A DNA stretch of 64,000 nt from Meconema thalassinum. Taxonomy: Eukaryota; Arthropoda; Insecta; Orthoptera; Tettigoniidae. Shown in pieces: positions 34,389 through 46,995 of this stretch. Each line of letters begins with the position of its first letter. Position 1 is the first letter of the stretch. A program made the translations under genes and the position numbers. The notes beneath the pieces were generated by a model. That model had not been told where the DNA came from, ran no database searches, and saw only the letters and a list, made by a program, of their open reading frames with translations. The stretch covers positions 344,446,444-344,510,443 of the forward strand of contig OX336389.2 of assembly GCA_946902985.2 (NCBI GenBank), given 5' to 3'.

Positions 34389-35067
34389 CAGTGTGGTCCA
34401 CCCGCCCCTTATTATTTAGTTTTATGAAACCCAACTAACACGGCATTTCTCCCGATGGTCGATATTGCTCTGCGCTCTGACTGTGCGACAGCAATGTAAT
34501 TGGGCCATGGGTCTAGCAAAGAAAAACCGACCTTAAACTTTTCCCCGCCAAATACTATGGCCCATTCTACTAACATATGACTCACTGCTCCTTGAAATAA
34601 CACACATACACGCAATTCGATCGAATTAATAGCTTACGCCACGTGATCTGTAATAGTAGAAAGTTAAATCAACACCATAAATCGTGATTGAAAACTTTGA
34701 GATGGACTTAAACGTTTGAGGTGGGACGGCTACTGTAAACTACACCACGTTTAGCGAGCGGTATTTACCATGTGTTGGTGGCTGAGGGGTTTAAAGCCTG
34801 ACCGTACATGATGGGCGCTCGCGGGTTGAATTCTGCTTCGAATCCAGTAGTAGGCATACTTTTTTTGAACGAAAGCCCACATTCCATTTTAGTGGGGATG
34901 TAACTACATTGCCACATTTATTGCCTTACGACGTATTTTTGTGACGAATACGTTGAATTTTGCTGATTTATTTACGAGAATACGATCGAACTGGTGCGTT
35001 ATGCCACGTGACCTGTAATGGCAGCAAATTTAAAAACTGGCATGAATATTAATATAACATATCGAAG

Positions 35068-35426
35068 TGTCGCTCTGGAGGTCCGGGTTCGATTCCCAGC
35101 TTTGCCAAGAAATGTAATATTTGTCTGAGGGCTGAAATTGGGTACACGTAGCCTCGTGAAGCAAATATGAGAAGACGTGGGATCGATTCCCACCTCAGCC
35201 ACCCTGGAAATGGTTTTCCGTGGTTTGCCACTTCTACTCCGACCAAATTCCGGGACGGATGCTATCTTAAGGCCACGGCCGCCTCCTTCCCAAACCTTAA
35301 TTGCAAATACACACATCATTATAAGCCCGCAATAACTCAGGTTATCAGACAAATTCTACACACACTCCCAAGTAAACGGGGCTAAATGACCGCGATGTTC
35401 TAGCCCCTCACATGAAACAAAACAAC
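35068..35426 (+). repeat. SINE family A copy
   Basis: 5'-shortened copy with a 12-bp duplication AACATATCGAAG (35056-35067, 35427-35438). Confidence 0.88.
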
Positions 35427-35567
35427 AACATATCGAAGGATATTCTGATCACCAGTGCTTGCATCGAAGTATACGTATTCCTTAGAATTTCCCATGGTAT
35501 TATTAGCATACTTTCGATTTTTTGCAAAAAATGAAAGAAGACTTATGAGATCTACACAGGGCCAAAA

Positions 35568-35640
35568 ATTGTGTGTCTGTGTGTGAGTCTGTGTGTGTGA
35601 GATTGTGTGTCTGTGTGTGTGTGAGTGTATGTACTCTGAA
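35568..35640. repeat. GT-rich microsatellite
   Basis: Interrupted GTGTGT tract at the start of the 293-bp array. Confidence 0.85.
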
Positions 35641-35644
35641 TGTC

Positions 35645-36905
35645 TGCCCCCACCCTATCAATTCGAACACGGTGAAACCTAATTGAACGAAATTTGGTAC
35701 AGAGGTAGAACTAGCAAAGGGCACCTCAGTGTCATGTTTTATATCGCCGCCATTTTGACGGAAACGTTATGGCGGCCACCCAAATGTTCAAAGCTTAAAT
35801 TAAATTACGAATAACCTAATCATCCGATCTCTACCAAATTTTGCAACAACATATATTTATATGGCGAGCGTCTTTTGACTAAATTACAAGGTAATCAGCA
35901 CAATAGTTTGCAGATGGCGGCCATGTATGTGTGCAAATCGATTCCCCCGATCAATTCAAACACGGTGAAACCGAATTGAACGATATTTGGTACAGGGGTA
36001 GCACTAGCGAAGGACACCTCAGTGTTATGTTTTATATTGTTACCATCTTGACAAAAACGTAATGGCGGCCTCCAAAATGTTCAAAGCTTAAATCAAATTA
36101 CGACTAACCTAATCATCCGATCTCCACCAAATTTTGCAACAACATATACTTATATGGCGAGCGTCATTTGACTGAACTACAAGGTCATCATCCAATTAGT
36201 GTGCAGATGGCGGCCATGTATGTGTGCAAATTGATTCCCCCAATCAATTCAAACACGGTGAAACCGAATTGAACGAAATTTGATACAGAGATAGCACTAG
36301 CGAAGGGCACTCCAGTGCCATGTTTTATATTGCCGCCATCTTGACGAAAACGTAATGGCGGCCATCCTAATGTTAAAAGCTTGAATCAAATTACGACCAA
36401 CCTAATAATCTGATCTCTACCAAATTTTGCAACAACATACCTTTATGTATAGAAAATCTTTTGACCACACTACAAGGTCATCAGGCCAATAATGTGCGGA
36501 TGGCGGCCATGTATGTGTGCAAATCGATTCCCCCTATCTTTTCAAACACGGTGAAACCGAATGGAACGAAGTTTGGTACAGTGGTAGCACTAGCAAAGGC
36601 CACCTCAGTGTCATGTTGTATATCGCCGCCATCTTGACCGAAACGGAATGGCGGCCACCGAAATGTTAAAAGCTTAAATCAAATTACGACCAACCTAATC
36701 ATTTGATCTCTAACAAATTTGTCAACAACATACCTTTTTGTGGGAAGCATCTCTTGACTGAACTACGAGGTCATCAACCCAATAGTTCGCAGATAGCGGC
36801 CATGTATGTGTGCAAATCGATTCCCCATATCAATTCAAACACGGTGAAACCGAATTGAATGATTTTTTTTACAGAGGTAGCACTAGCAAAGGGTACATCA
36901 TATTC
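35645..36905. repeat. 293-bp tandem array, five units
   Basis: AACACGGTG recurs at 35666, 35959, 36252, 36545 and 36838, each exactly 293 bp apart; the last unit is partial. Each complete unit contains a CCGCCATNTTGAC motif, an inverted ATGGCGGCC ~15 bp later, and GATGGCGGCCATGTATG near the unit end. No coding potential. Confidence 0.92.
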
Positions 36906-37697
36906 ATGTATAATATCCGTATAGCACGTTGTATTTCAAGAAGCTACTACAACTAACATTCAATTATACTCCTTGAAAAGGACAACGAATTATAACACTA
37001 CCCATTCATTTAGGAGAAAGTAGGCTATACGTTCTTTACCGAACATCTTGTTTTGTTATTAAATTTTAACAAATAGTCTTAGCATATCTTTAGGCCTGTA
37101 TCACACGACACTCGCTGACAAGGAAGCTGCTGTGATCGCTGGTACAAAATCCTGTATGATTCTGTTCTCTTCGTCAGTATACTCGCTTGTATTACCGAAG
37201 TGAATCACACGCTAGCATTTTGTACGCTAAGTTGTATGAAATAAAACCGAAGGGCTGTCGTTGAGGGCATTATTTGCAGTTAATTCGCCTTAATAACGCA
37301 AAACGGTCGCGAAACTTGCTTTAAGTAAATTAGAAAACATGCTTGGTACTGAATGCATTCCAATCAATATTTAAGATCTAACTGTAATAATTTAATATTT
37401 TACCATACGCGTTAATAAGAAGCGCAGCAAAAACCTCCAGAGTGTGTTGAAAATGTGTGCAAGTGTTATTGCGCCCGCTCGCTCTTTCGAAGATCCCGGG
37501 TTCAAGACTATCCAACGGCAGACTTTTAAAATTCTTTTTAACTATTTTATTATACCCTCCCTACCTCGTACAGCAAGATTTCAACTTGGTTTTGTTCACA
37601 TTATCTACGAAGACGATAGGGAAAGTTATTTTCTTGTCTCATTTAAATGGCTATTTTCCCTAAATACTGTTCAAAACCATGGATGGATAGTATTCGT

Positions 37698-38201
37698 TAT
37701 AATTATTATATTTTTAGTCGATTTTACCCTCCATGTTAGGTTTTCCCACGGACTCGGCGAGGGATCCCATCATTACCGCCTCTACGGGCAATGTCCTGGA
37801 GCTTGAAACATCTCGTCTGGGGGATACAACTGGGGAGGTGGGATCAGCACCTTGCCCAGGTGGCCTCACCTGCAAAGCGAACAGTGTCCTCTTGACGGAT
37901 GGGAAGGGAGGGGAAGATCGGGAGGGACAGGCAAGGAAGAGGGAAGGAGGCGGCCGTGGCCATACGGTAGGTAACATCCCGGTATTTGCCCGAAGGCGAA
38001 GTGGGAAACCACGGAAAACCACTTTGGGGTTGGGTGAGGTGGGAATCGAACCCCTCTACTTATTTGGACCACCCGAGGCTGAGCAGACCCCGTCCCAGTC
38101 CTCATACCACTTTTCAAATTTCGTGGCAGAGCCGGGAATCGAACCCAGGACGTCCGGGGTTGCAGCTAATCACGCTGACCACTACGCAACGGAGGCGACT
38201 C
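37698..38201 (-). repeat. SINE family E, complete copy
   Basis: About 500 bp on the minus strand. The head is tRNA-like (38195 downward, box B GGTTCGATTCCC) with a second tRNA-like unit, as in SINE A. A unique ~250-bp 3' part ends GGTAAAATCGAC. TATTCGT occurs on both sides (37691-37697, 38202-38208). Confidence 0.8.
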
Positions 38202-38278
38202 TATTCGTGACAATTAGAATTTTAATAGTTCAATATTTATCCTAGAATAATAATATGACACGTTCTGTAATTACTGCC

Positions 38279-38560
38279 TTGCTGCGAGGCTGAACGGTAA
38301 CGTTCTCGCTTGCTGTGCCCAAGGTTGCAGGTTCGTATCCTGGCGCAGTCAGCTGGCTTTTGAGGGTGCACAAATGCGAGGGAGCCGTGTCAGTAGATTT
38401 ACTGGCACGTTGAAGATACCCTTCGGAGCAAAATTCCGACACCCCGACGTCTCTAAAAGCCAGAGTAGTTAAAAGGGACGTAAAACCAATAACATTAAAA
38501 TTATCTGTATTTACTGTATGTTTGGGGCAGATGACCTCGTAGTTCCGCCCCTTAAAACCT
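38279..38560 (+). repeat. SINE family G
   Basis: tRNA-like head (GCTGCGAGGCTGAACGG; box B GGTTCGTATCC), a body with GGCACGTTGAAGATACCC, and a tail GACCTCGTAGTTCCGCCCC. Confidence 0.65.
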
Positions 38561-38660
38561 CACTAACTAACTATTACTGTAAGTGTATAGCAATCGCTTT
38601 TCGCACAGAAGCCGTGGAAAGAAATTATAGTTTCGGTCTGATGTATTTATTCGTGAGCCT

Positions 38661-38692
38661 ACCCACATAACAAATCTATTTGTTATGTGGGT
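38661..38692. repeat. Perfect 15-bp hairpin
   Basis: ACCCACATAACAAAT, two bases, then its exact complement. Confidence 0.9.
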
Positions 38693-39296
38693 CGTCTGAT
38701 TTAGTCGGAGTTTTCATTTAAACAAAGGTGGTCAAAATTTCGAACACTTGCTACCTTGAATATACAGGATACCATGCTTTCGTTCTACAGATCGTTATGT
38801 CGTCGTCCAATCTGGCTGCGTACCATCGGAAAAGTACGGTCCTTTTGAGGACCAAATAAAAAATCACTCGTTGGAACAGATAGATATGCGCCCATAATAC
38901 ATCCGCAATAAACGACATTAAGCAAAAAAATGTACTAGTTCAAGGTTCCAACCTACTACAATGCGACTTCGTTAACGCTACTCTAGCAATTCTTGATTTA
39001 GCCACCATAGCTACCGAGAACCATAGTGTATTGCTGGCATGTATTGAATCTATTCGTAGACACTTCCTGTCCAAACGTAAGAATGTGTTATTCGGAGCTC
39101 TGATCGTTTCAATCATGCATTATATTTGAGGTCATTGAAAGAACACTGCCACTATTGATTTTTACTATATTCGCGAGAATGTACTCAACAGTAAAGTTGT
39201 ACAATGGACGTACTAATGTTTTTAGGATGACTGTGATATACGCGTTAGTTGGGTTGCCTTCCTCCAAAAAAAATAAGGGGCGGGTGGACCACACTG

Positions 39297-39736
39297 TATA
39301 GTTGTAGTCTTCATTATATCCCAGCGTTTAGAGAAGCATAGAGAATTCAATATTCCAACGTATCTAGCTTTCATTGACTATGAAAAAGCCTTCGACACAG
39401 TTAAGTTAATCGCCAGGAATTGTGGCAAGTTCTGATTGATCGAATACCAGAACACCTAAAAAGAGTCATACAAAGCTATACCAAAAGACACAAATAAAAG
39501 TTAAAGCGAAGAATGGGACCATGGATGATAAAAAAAGAAACGACACCAGTGGTCAGATAAGGGTGTCTATTATCACCCGCATTTTTTAATTTGTATATTA
39601 ATGAATTGACAAAGCAGTGGATGATTTCACTCAGAAATAATTATTGTATCAATGGAAAAGCCCCTAAACGCTACATTGTTTGCTGATCAGGTAATATTTG
39701 TTGCTTCAGAAGATGATCATCAGAGACCCGTTTATA
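39297..39736 (+). pseudogene. LINE reverse transcriptase, part 2
   Basis: Resumes the RT after the TIR element: YLAFIDYEKAFDTVK-like palm motif near 39360-39405, then LFADQVIFVASEDD near 39675-39715, where the catalytic (F/Y)ADD reads FADQ. Frameshifts are present. It stops at the CCGTTTATA duplication (39728-39736), where SINE E is inserted, and continues at 58685. Confidence 0.8.
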
Positions 39737-40013
39737 TTATTTAAAAAAAATCGATTTTACCTTCCAGATAGGTGGTTCCCACAGACTCGGCGAGGGAAAT
39801 CACCACTTCCGCCTCAACAGGCAGTGTCCTAGAGCTGGGAACATCTGGTCGAAGTGTAGCCTGTACAACTGAGGATATGTGACCAGCACCTCGCCCAGGC
39901 GGCCTCATCTGCATAGCGAACAGGGGCCTTACGAGGGATGGGAAGGGAGGGGAAGATTAGGATGGATAGGCAAGGAAGCGGGAAGGAGGCAGCCATGGCC
40001 TTACAGTAGGTAC
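39737..40013 (-). repeat. SINE E copy 2, left half
   Basis: The 3' half of SINE E, up to CAGTAGGTAC. The other half is 58445-58675. The CCGTTTATA duplication is at 39728-39736 and 58676-58684. Confidence 0.85.
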
Positions 40014-41798
40014 TGTTCCCGTATATTCGAGAAGAGATCTATCGGAAATCCGAAGCTGGGCTGGATTGCGGAAATTGAACGCATCCGGCTAACATACAAA
40101 TCAAAAATCCGCTCCGACATGATCTTCGGGAATATACGCAGAAGTAATTGCAATGAAACGGTGAAATACAAAAATACACTTGAGCTCAGGCGAGCACTTA
40201 CCTTGGCATCACTCGGGGATAATGTAGTCAGCTTCCGACCTGAAATAGGGGCGTTCACAGTATCATTTCTCTCTATATCCAAAACAAATCACGCTAAGAC
40301 AACGAATAAAAAACGAACTAGACAATTTAATAACGAATGTAAACTAATTTCTAAACAAACAAAAAATTCCTAAACTAATAATTAATAAATAAATACATAC
40401 ACTCATTCACACCTCCCTACATCTATGCCACTGAAACGCTATGTTTCCAGAACATCAGATCATAAATTTGGATCGGCCTAAGACTTTTCTAAAAGATTAA
40501 ACAATTAACAAAGTTTTGGCGTGCTTCACATTCTTTAACAAGCTATTAAGACCATCTGGGGGCGCGCTGGACGCGTGTCTGTGTCATGTGACACGGTTAT
40601 ATAATGATACAGTTGTTTCCCAGTCCACTGGCTGGTTTTCATTCATGAATTGACGTGTTTACAACTTCTCTGCACATTTGTACGCAGCGCTAGCCTTAAA
40701 AGAAATAACAGGTTCTCCACACAAACCCTGCATTCAAATGAAATCGGCCTAGCGAATACACGTCTCTGCTTCTCCGTTTACAGTATTTTTAAATCTCATT
40801 CTCTCTTAACAACATTTTAAATATTGCAGTCATTCCTTACTTGAAATCGTTAAAACTTTCATACAACAATGCTTTCATTCCCTCACATCACGTTAACCTG
40901 ATGGAATTATCCTCATCCATCCTTAACAACGAAAAACATTCATACTAAACACATCGACTCTTACATAAAGTACACTTCAAAAACATCGAACAAATTATTA
41001 TTTCTAACATATTATTCCCTTGATTAAATAATTACTTGAAACTTATTTACAGTATAAATCTGCGTTATAATTAATAGCGTGGGCTATTATAATGATATAA
41101 ATTCGTTATCTGTATGTACATATGAGCGTTAGCTCTGATCACAAATTAAATCTTACCACATATTATTAAGATCTTTTAACATCTCCATCAACTTTCAAAA
41201 TACTACCGCACTTGTCATTATTGGGTTTATAGTCGAATTCAGTCGAATATGTTCGACCAGCAAAGGTGAAACATATGCATTTACTTAAATCGTGATTAAT
41301 AAAGGTTTTAATAATTAGTATACATAGCAGACGTTAATATATATTTCCCGTCTTAATTTCCGAACAAACCTACCGTCTCCACATCCAAGCCGTGTATTAA
41401 TTCAAAAGAGTTCTCCATAACTCACTTCCTATGCCATAATGCCAAATGTCAAATGCTTATCCAAATAGTCTTGCCTATGCAACGACTTTACTTCAATGCG
41501 GAAAATACCTCGCAAACAACACCTCGTATAACCTTGTATACGGAAACACAAACAATTTAGTACACAAATAAATTTTATCACCATCTCATCCTCAAAACTA
41601 GCATTTCCTAAAATTGGCATACTCCTCAGCGTTGCTATAACCAACCGCTGGTATATCATATAGTTACATCCGTTGTTATTACGTTACATTTATACATACA
41701 AACGACTTTAGGCACAACGTGTGAGACCTCCTTGAGTTTACTTCCAAAACGTTACTGGGATATCTACATACTGTTGCATACACACTTAATAAAAATGC

Positions 41799-42590
41799 TG
41801 TTACGTGCCACCCCCTAGTGGCAGTTTTGTTAACTGGATTACGGTGGGTAGGAAGCACAACACAGATTGTTTCTTTAAAGAAATAATTAATTTTATTGCG
41901 GCCAGAAAGATACACTACTCATCAGCAAATACAAGTAATTGGAACCTTACTCCAGTTTCCTCAAGTCTCTTGCTTATGGAGAGCTCTTGCTCCCTTTACA
42001 CTTGTCAACGGTTAATCCTCTCGCTAATGAGTCTGGTGGCCTTGACAGAACTACATGCAACTCTTCCTTTTGTACACAAATTACAGTTACTTACGATAGC
42101 CTTCTACACGCTGTTTCGCTGCTCACGAGCTGGGAAACAATGTAATTGGATTTCGTAACTCGCACGGCACTTCACAATATCTCTGACGCTCAGTGAAATC
42201 ACAGTCACTCAAAACGCAGGCATTCCCCTGTATGCTTCTCACTTCCTCGCTGTCAAGAGAAACGGCTTCACTAGGGGTTTCGCTAGTCACCACACTTCTG
42301 TCGCTCAGGATAAACGCTCGCACTAGCTCGTAAAACCCACAACAACAACTGCTTGACAGGTCGCTCTTATATAGCAGACCGGTGACTCAATAAATGCTTC
42401 TAGACCCATCCAGGGTTCACGGCTTCTGGAGGCTTCCTTCACTGGCTGAGTCACGAATATTCTGGACCATCCCTTTGTCCTAGTAGTCCTGTTGCATAAG
42501 GCGCACGCACTAAACTGAGGCAGAGCAGCCCAGCCCTGGGGCAGTTGTGACTCATGAGGCGAGCGATGAATCGAACTCACAGCCGTAACA
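41799..42590 (-). repeat. 3' LTR of Gypsy copy 2
   Basis: 792 bp with TGTTACG/CGTAACA ends. The poly(A) signal is at 41892-41897 (minus). It contains an internal block of roughly 115 bp absent from the copy 1 LTRs. Confidence 0.94.
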
Positions 42591-42602
42591 CCACCCCCTT
42601 CC
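42591..42602 (-). promoter_or_regulatory. Polypurine tract, Gypsy copy 2
   Basis: Minus-strand GGAAGGGGGTGG against the 3' LTR. Confidence 0.85.
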
Positions 42603-42626
42603 TAAAAGGCTGATCGTTCCGATCAA

Positions 42627-42983
42627 TCATTGGTCCGTCTGTGTCCCTCCGTAGGCTGCCAGGCGATCTCGATGTACGATCTTCATCTTCGCCCTCGGGC
42701 TCCGCTGGATCCTGTAGACGACATCGTTGATCCGTTTCACGACTCGGCACGGGCCCTCCCAGGACTTCTGCAGTTTGGGTGACAGGCCTTTCTTCCGTAA
42801 TGGGTTGAAGAGCCAGACCAGGTCGTCCTCGTGGAATCCGCCGGCATCCGTCTGTTGGTCGTATCGGGTCTTCATTCGGTCGGTCTCGATCCGCAGTTTC
42901 CTCCTCGCGAACGCGTGCACGTCCTCCAGTTGGTCGACCAGTTCTTGACAATACTGGCTTACCGGGACCGGATCATTCCCAGG
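42627..42983 (-). pseudogene. pol: Gypsy copy 2 pol C-terminus, after a stop
   Basis: In-frame continuation of pol beyond a CGA-to-TGA stop (42984-42986). It has the GPY/F module, with Tyr changed to Cys (GPCRVVKR). It ends at the same residues as copy 1. Confidence 0.85.
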
Positions 42984-45900
42984 TCAGCCGAAGGCAAGAT
43001 CGACAGGTAGACGGAGCTCCCTCCCAAACATGGCCCGGGCTGGTGTGCACCTGGTGGCTTCATGCATGGCGGCGCGGTAGGCCAGGAGAAATAGTGGAAG
43101 ATGTTTGTCCCAATCCCTCTGATGCTCGCTGACGGCTATTCGGAGATGGTTCTCCATGGTGCGATTGAATCGCCCTACCATCCCGACGGACTGAGGGTGT
43201 AGCGGCGTTGTCCTTGTCTTCCGGATTCCCAGCAGCTGGCATAGGTTCTGGAACACCTGCGACTCGAAGTTCCTCCCTTGGTCGGAGTGCAGCTCCAGGG
43301 GTACTCCGTACCGGCTGACGAATTCCTTCACCAGGGTCTCTGCAATCGTCGCGGCTTCTTGGTTAGGGAGCGCATACGCCTCCGGCCATTTGGTGAAGTA
43401 GTCGCTGACGACCAATATGTAGCGGTTCCCTGCCTCGCTTAATGGGAATGGCCCAGCAACATCGATGGCCACTCTCTCCATGGGGCCGCCCACGTTGTAG
43501 GTCTTCAGTGGACCCCGTCGTCTTCGTCCTGGGCCCTTGCTGGCTGTGCAATCGTGGCACCTCGCGCAGTGGTTCTCCACGTCAGTTTGGCATCCGATCC
43601 AGTAGAACCGCTCTCTCAGCTTCTCCAGGGTCTTCTTTATCCCTAGGTGTCCACCAGATGATCCTCCATGGACTTCCTTCAGGACTTCCTCCGTCATAGC
43701 CTTTGGAACGACGACTTGCTCCCGAGATGTCTTCCCGTCGGTGCTCTCCCAGGCGCGGCAGATGAGGCCATCCCTTACAATCAGCGAGTCCCACTGCGCC
43801 CAGTAGGACTTAAACTTTGGGCTGAAGTCACTCACAATGTTCCACCCGGGTCTGGGGACACAGGCCCTCTTCCATTCGGCTATCAGTCCCAGGTCATCAT
43901 CTTCTGCTTGTGTCCGCGTGAAAGATTCGCGGCTCCAGCTCCCTTGAAGTTCCACGGTAGTCCTTCGGCACTGTATCCCGGTGTTCTCCTCCCTTCGGGC
44001 ACAGAAGGTGCAGTCTTCGGGGCACGGTCTTCGTGACAGGGCGTCGGCGTTAGAATGCAGTTGGCCTTTCCTGTGCTGAATCTCAACGTTGTACTGTTGA
44101 AGCCTCTCTAACCACCGCGCGAGTTGACCCTCGGGCTGCTTGAAGTTCAGGAGCCACCGCAGGGATGCATGGTCGGTCCTGATGAGAAATTCTTGCCCGT
44201 ACAGGTACTTGTGGAAGTGTTCAATGGTCTTCACGATGGCGAGCAGCTCCTTCCTGGTGACGCAGTAGTTCCTTTCTGGCTTTGACAAGGCCTTGCTGAA
44301 GTAGGCCACTACTCTCTCCTCGCCGTCCACTACTTGCGACAGGATTCCCCCTATGCCAAAGTCGCTGGCATCGGTATCGATGAACCTTGTTCCAGGTCTG
44401 GGGTAGGCCAGAATAAGTGCTGTGTACAGAGCCTGCTTGAGTTGTTCGAAGGCACTGTGGCATTCTGCTGTCCAGGTGAAGAGTTGGTCCTTCTCAGTCA
44501 GTCGATGTAAAGGTTTGGCGATGTCGGCGAATCCTCTCACGAAGCGACGGTAATAAGTGCAGAGTCCCAGGAAGCTTCGTAGTTGGGACTTGTCCTTCGG
44601 AACTGGCCACTCCCTCACAGCTGCGGTCTTTTCTGGGTCGGTGCGCACCCCTTCCTCGGAGACAATATGCCCAAGGTACTGGACCTGCTTCTGGAAGAGC
44701 TTACACTTCTTGGGGCTCAACTTCAGCTGGGCAGCCCGTAGCTTCACCAAGATTTCCTTCAGGTTGCTGTAGTGCTCCTCGAAGCTTCTCCCCAGAACGA
44801 TGACGTCGTCTAGGTAGATCAGGCAGGTCTTCCAGTGTAATCCCCTCAGAATGGACTCCATTAGCCTTTCGAAGGTCGCAGGGGCGTTGCACAGACCGAA
44901 TGGCATGACGGTGAACTGCCAGAGCCCGCTGCCCACAGAGAACGCCGTTTTCTCGCGGTCCTTAGGGTGGACCTCCACCTGCCAGTAGCCACTCTTCAAA
45001 TCCAAGGTGGAGAACCACCTTGATCCTGATATGGTGTCCAGCGTGTCGTCGATCCTGGGTAGAGGGTAGCTGTCCTTCTTCGTGACGTAGTTCACCCGCC
45101 TGTAGTCCACGCAGAACCTGGTGGAACCGTCCTTCTTCTTCACAAGCACGACCGGAGAACTCCAAGGACTATGTGATGGCTCGATCACCCCTTGCTCCTT
45201 CATCTCTTCTACCATCCGGTCGACTTCGGCTTGCTTGGCGAGCGGGACACGTCGGAATGGGGCCCTAATCGGTGCGCTGTCCCCAACGTCGATTCTGTGC
45301 TGAACCAAGCTTGTCCTGCCGAAGTCTTTGCTCCCCACGGAGAAGACGTCCTGGAATTCGCGTAGCAGGTCCTGAAGTTGGCGTGATTGTTCCTCGTCTA
45401 AATGGTCCTGGGATCCTTGGTACAGCTTGTGTAGTTCTTCTGGCAGTGCGCGTCTTCTTCGGTTGTCTGTCTGCAGGTGTCCGTCCGTCGTATCTGTGAT
45501 GCGGGCAATCCAGGTAATGGGCTCGCAGACTCCTAGGTTGGTGTCCCGGTGAACCGTAATGTCGTAGTCGTTCAGGTTGGACAGGCGGACGTACGGCCGA
45601 GACGTCGTGTTGATGAGGGTCTTGGCAACTAGCAATCCTTTTGTCTGGACGTCCTCATATCTTGGCTCGATGACAGCCGCCACTCCCTCAGCAGTTCCGT
45701 CGACAATTACGGCGGTGCTGACCTCCGTCCTGGCGGGAACGATGACGTCTTCTCTCAGCCTTGCTCGTCGTGCGGTGACGGCCTCGTGTGCTGGTTGCAA
45801 AGCAAGTTCCTCACTTCCGAAGTGCAGAGTGTTGGTACTCAGATCCAAGATGATGTTGTTCTGCTCCAGGAAGTCCAGTCCGATGATCACTTCATTTGAT

Positions 45901-46790
45901 ACGTCAGCCACAAGCACTGGATGCTTTATCGCCCGTCGACCAATGACGAACTCCAGTGATGCTTCGCCATGTACCGGTGCTGTCTCTCCGGTCGCGGTTA
46001 TTAGCTGGAGGTTCCTTTGTGTGGGTTGCACTCTCCACTTCGGGATCACGGTGGGACTGACGATGGTCCTCGGTGCTCCAGTGTCGATTAGCATGGGCCA
46101 GCTCTCTCCGTTGACGACTCCGTCGACCATCAGGCTGCTATTATCCCTCCGTAACTGCGTCACACGAACTTGGACTGCCGGGGCTTGACGACTGTCACAA
46201 GCCAACCTTTGCCCCCCAAGGCTGGCTGATACTTGCTTTCCTGGGCCGCGCGGTTTCCCTACGACTGACTGTCCCGACGGAAACCCTTGGCGGCGGCGAT
46301 CACCGCAGTTCTTGCTCAGGTGGCCTCTCTTACGGCAGGTCCAGCAGGTCGGTAGTCCTCTTCCGGGCCGCCTCTCCGGATGTCCTTCGGCTACGTTTTT
46401 GTTGGTGGTACTGCGACTCTTGAAGAACCGGCCTTGCGCCTCCATCAGTTCATCGGCCAGGGGCTTGGTCTTGTCGGCTTTGGCTGGTTCTTCGACGTCC
46501 ACCTGACGTACCCGCGCGTGCATTCTAGATGCCTGTTTTGCCGTCTCGAACTCAAGTGCTTGGCTCAGCGCATCTGCCAGGGTCTTATTGCGCGCGAGTC
46601 GCAGCGCCTGTTGAGTGTCCGAGTCCCGTAGCCCGTCGGTAAAGGTCTGCGTCGCAATCTGTTCCAGGAAGTCGGCCGGCGCTGTTGGATAGGCGAGCCT
46701 TACGAGGCGTGCGATGTCCATCTCGAACTCCTGCAGGGTTTCCGCGTTCTTCTGTACCCGGGTCCGGAGCTGCATCTGGTAGGCCTGCAT
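42984..46790 (-). pseudogene. gag-pol: Gypsy copy 2 gag (part), protease, RT, RNase H, integrase
   Basis: A 1268-codon frame fusing the Gag C-terminal part, CCHC knuckle, protease (LIDTGAPRTI), RT (YLDD), RNase H and integrase with no break. This shows gag and pol of this family share a single frame. Relative to copy 1: the upstream ~850 bp of gag is deleted at the start; one codon is missing just before the RNase H TDAS motif; the third integrase catalytic residue is Gly rather than Glu (GMVGRF versus GMLERF); and a TGA stops it after LPVDLAFG. RT and RNase H look intact. The integrase should be inactive, so any further movement would need help in trans. Confidence 0.92.
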
Positions 46791-46891
46791 TTCTTTTGGC
46801 CGTCTTCCATCTTGGTTTCCATGCCACTTAACTTTTCTAGCAATGCTGCCAATTGCGCCTCCATTTTAGTTGTTTGTCTTGTAAAGGGCAT
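46791..46891 (-). pseudogene. gag: Gypsy copy 2 gag N-terminal stub
   Basis: MPFTRQTTKMEAQLAALLEK up to KMEDGQKK, then the deletion junction with the capsid region (AYQMQLRT). The frame is lost there. Confidence 0.85.
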
Positions 46892-46981
46892 GCACTCACA
46901 GGAAAATTAGAGAAAATGACCTGCTCGGGTTTTGAAACCGGAACGTCAGGTGTTGTGCTTGTGCTTGAGTTCGTAATCCGG

Positions 46982-46993
46982 CTTCTGACACCA
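46982..46993 (-). promoter_or_regulatory. Primer-binding site, Gypsy copy 2
   Basis: TGGTGTCAGAAG on the minus strand, identical to copy 1 (tRNA-Leu type). Confidence 0.75.
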
Positions 46994-46995
46994 GT

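Larger units (their letters stand above)
34389..39296. mobile_element. 4.9-kb TIR transposon, non-autonomous
   Basis: Perfect 25-bp terminal inverted repeats (CAGTGTGGTCCACCCGCCCC, then TTATT) with a further imperfect AACCCAACTAAC block. TATA lies on both sides, so the target duplication is TA or TATA. It splits the LINE RT gene, which resumes directly after. There is no transposase ORF. Inside are SINE A, a GT-rich tract, a 293-bp tandem array, SINE E and SINE G. A TA target fits Tc1/mariner, but assignment is uncertain. Confidence 0.8.
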
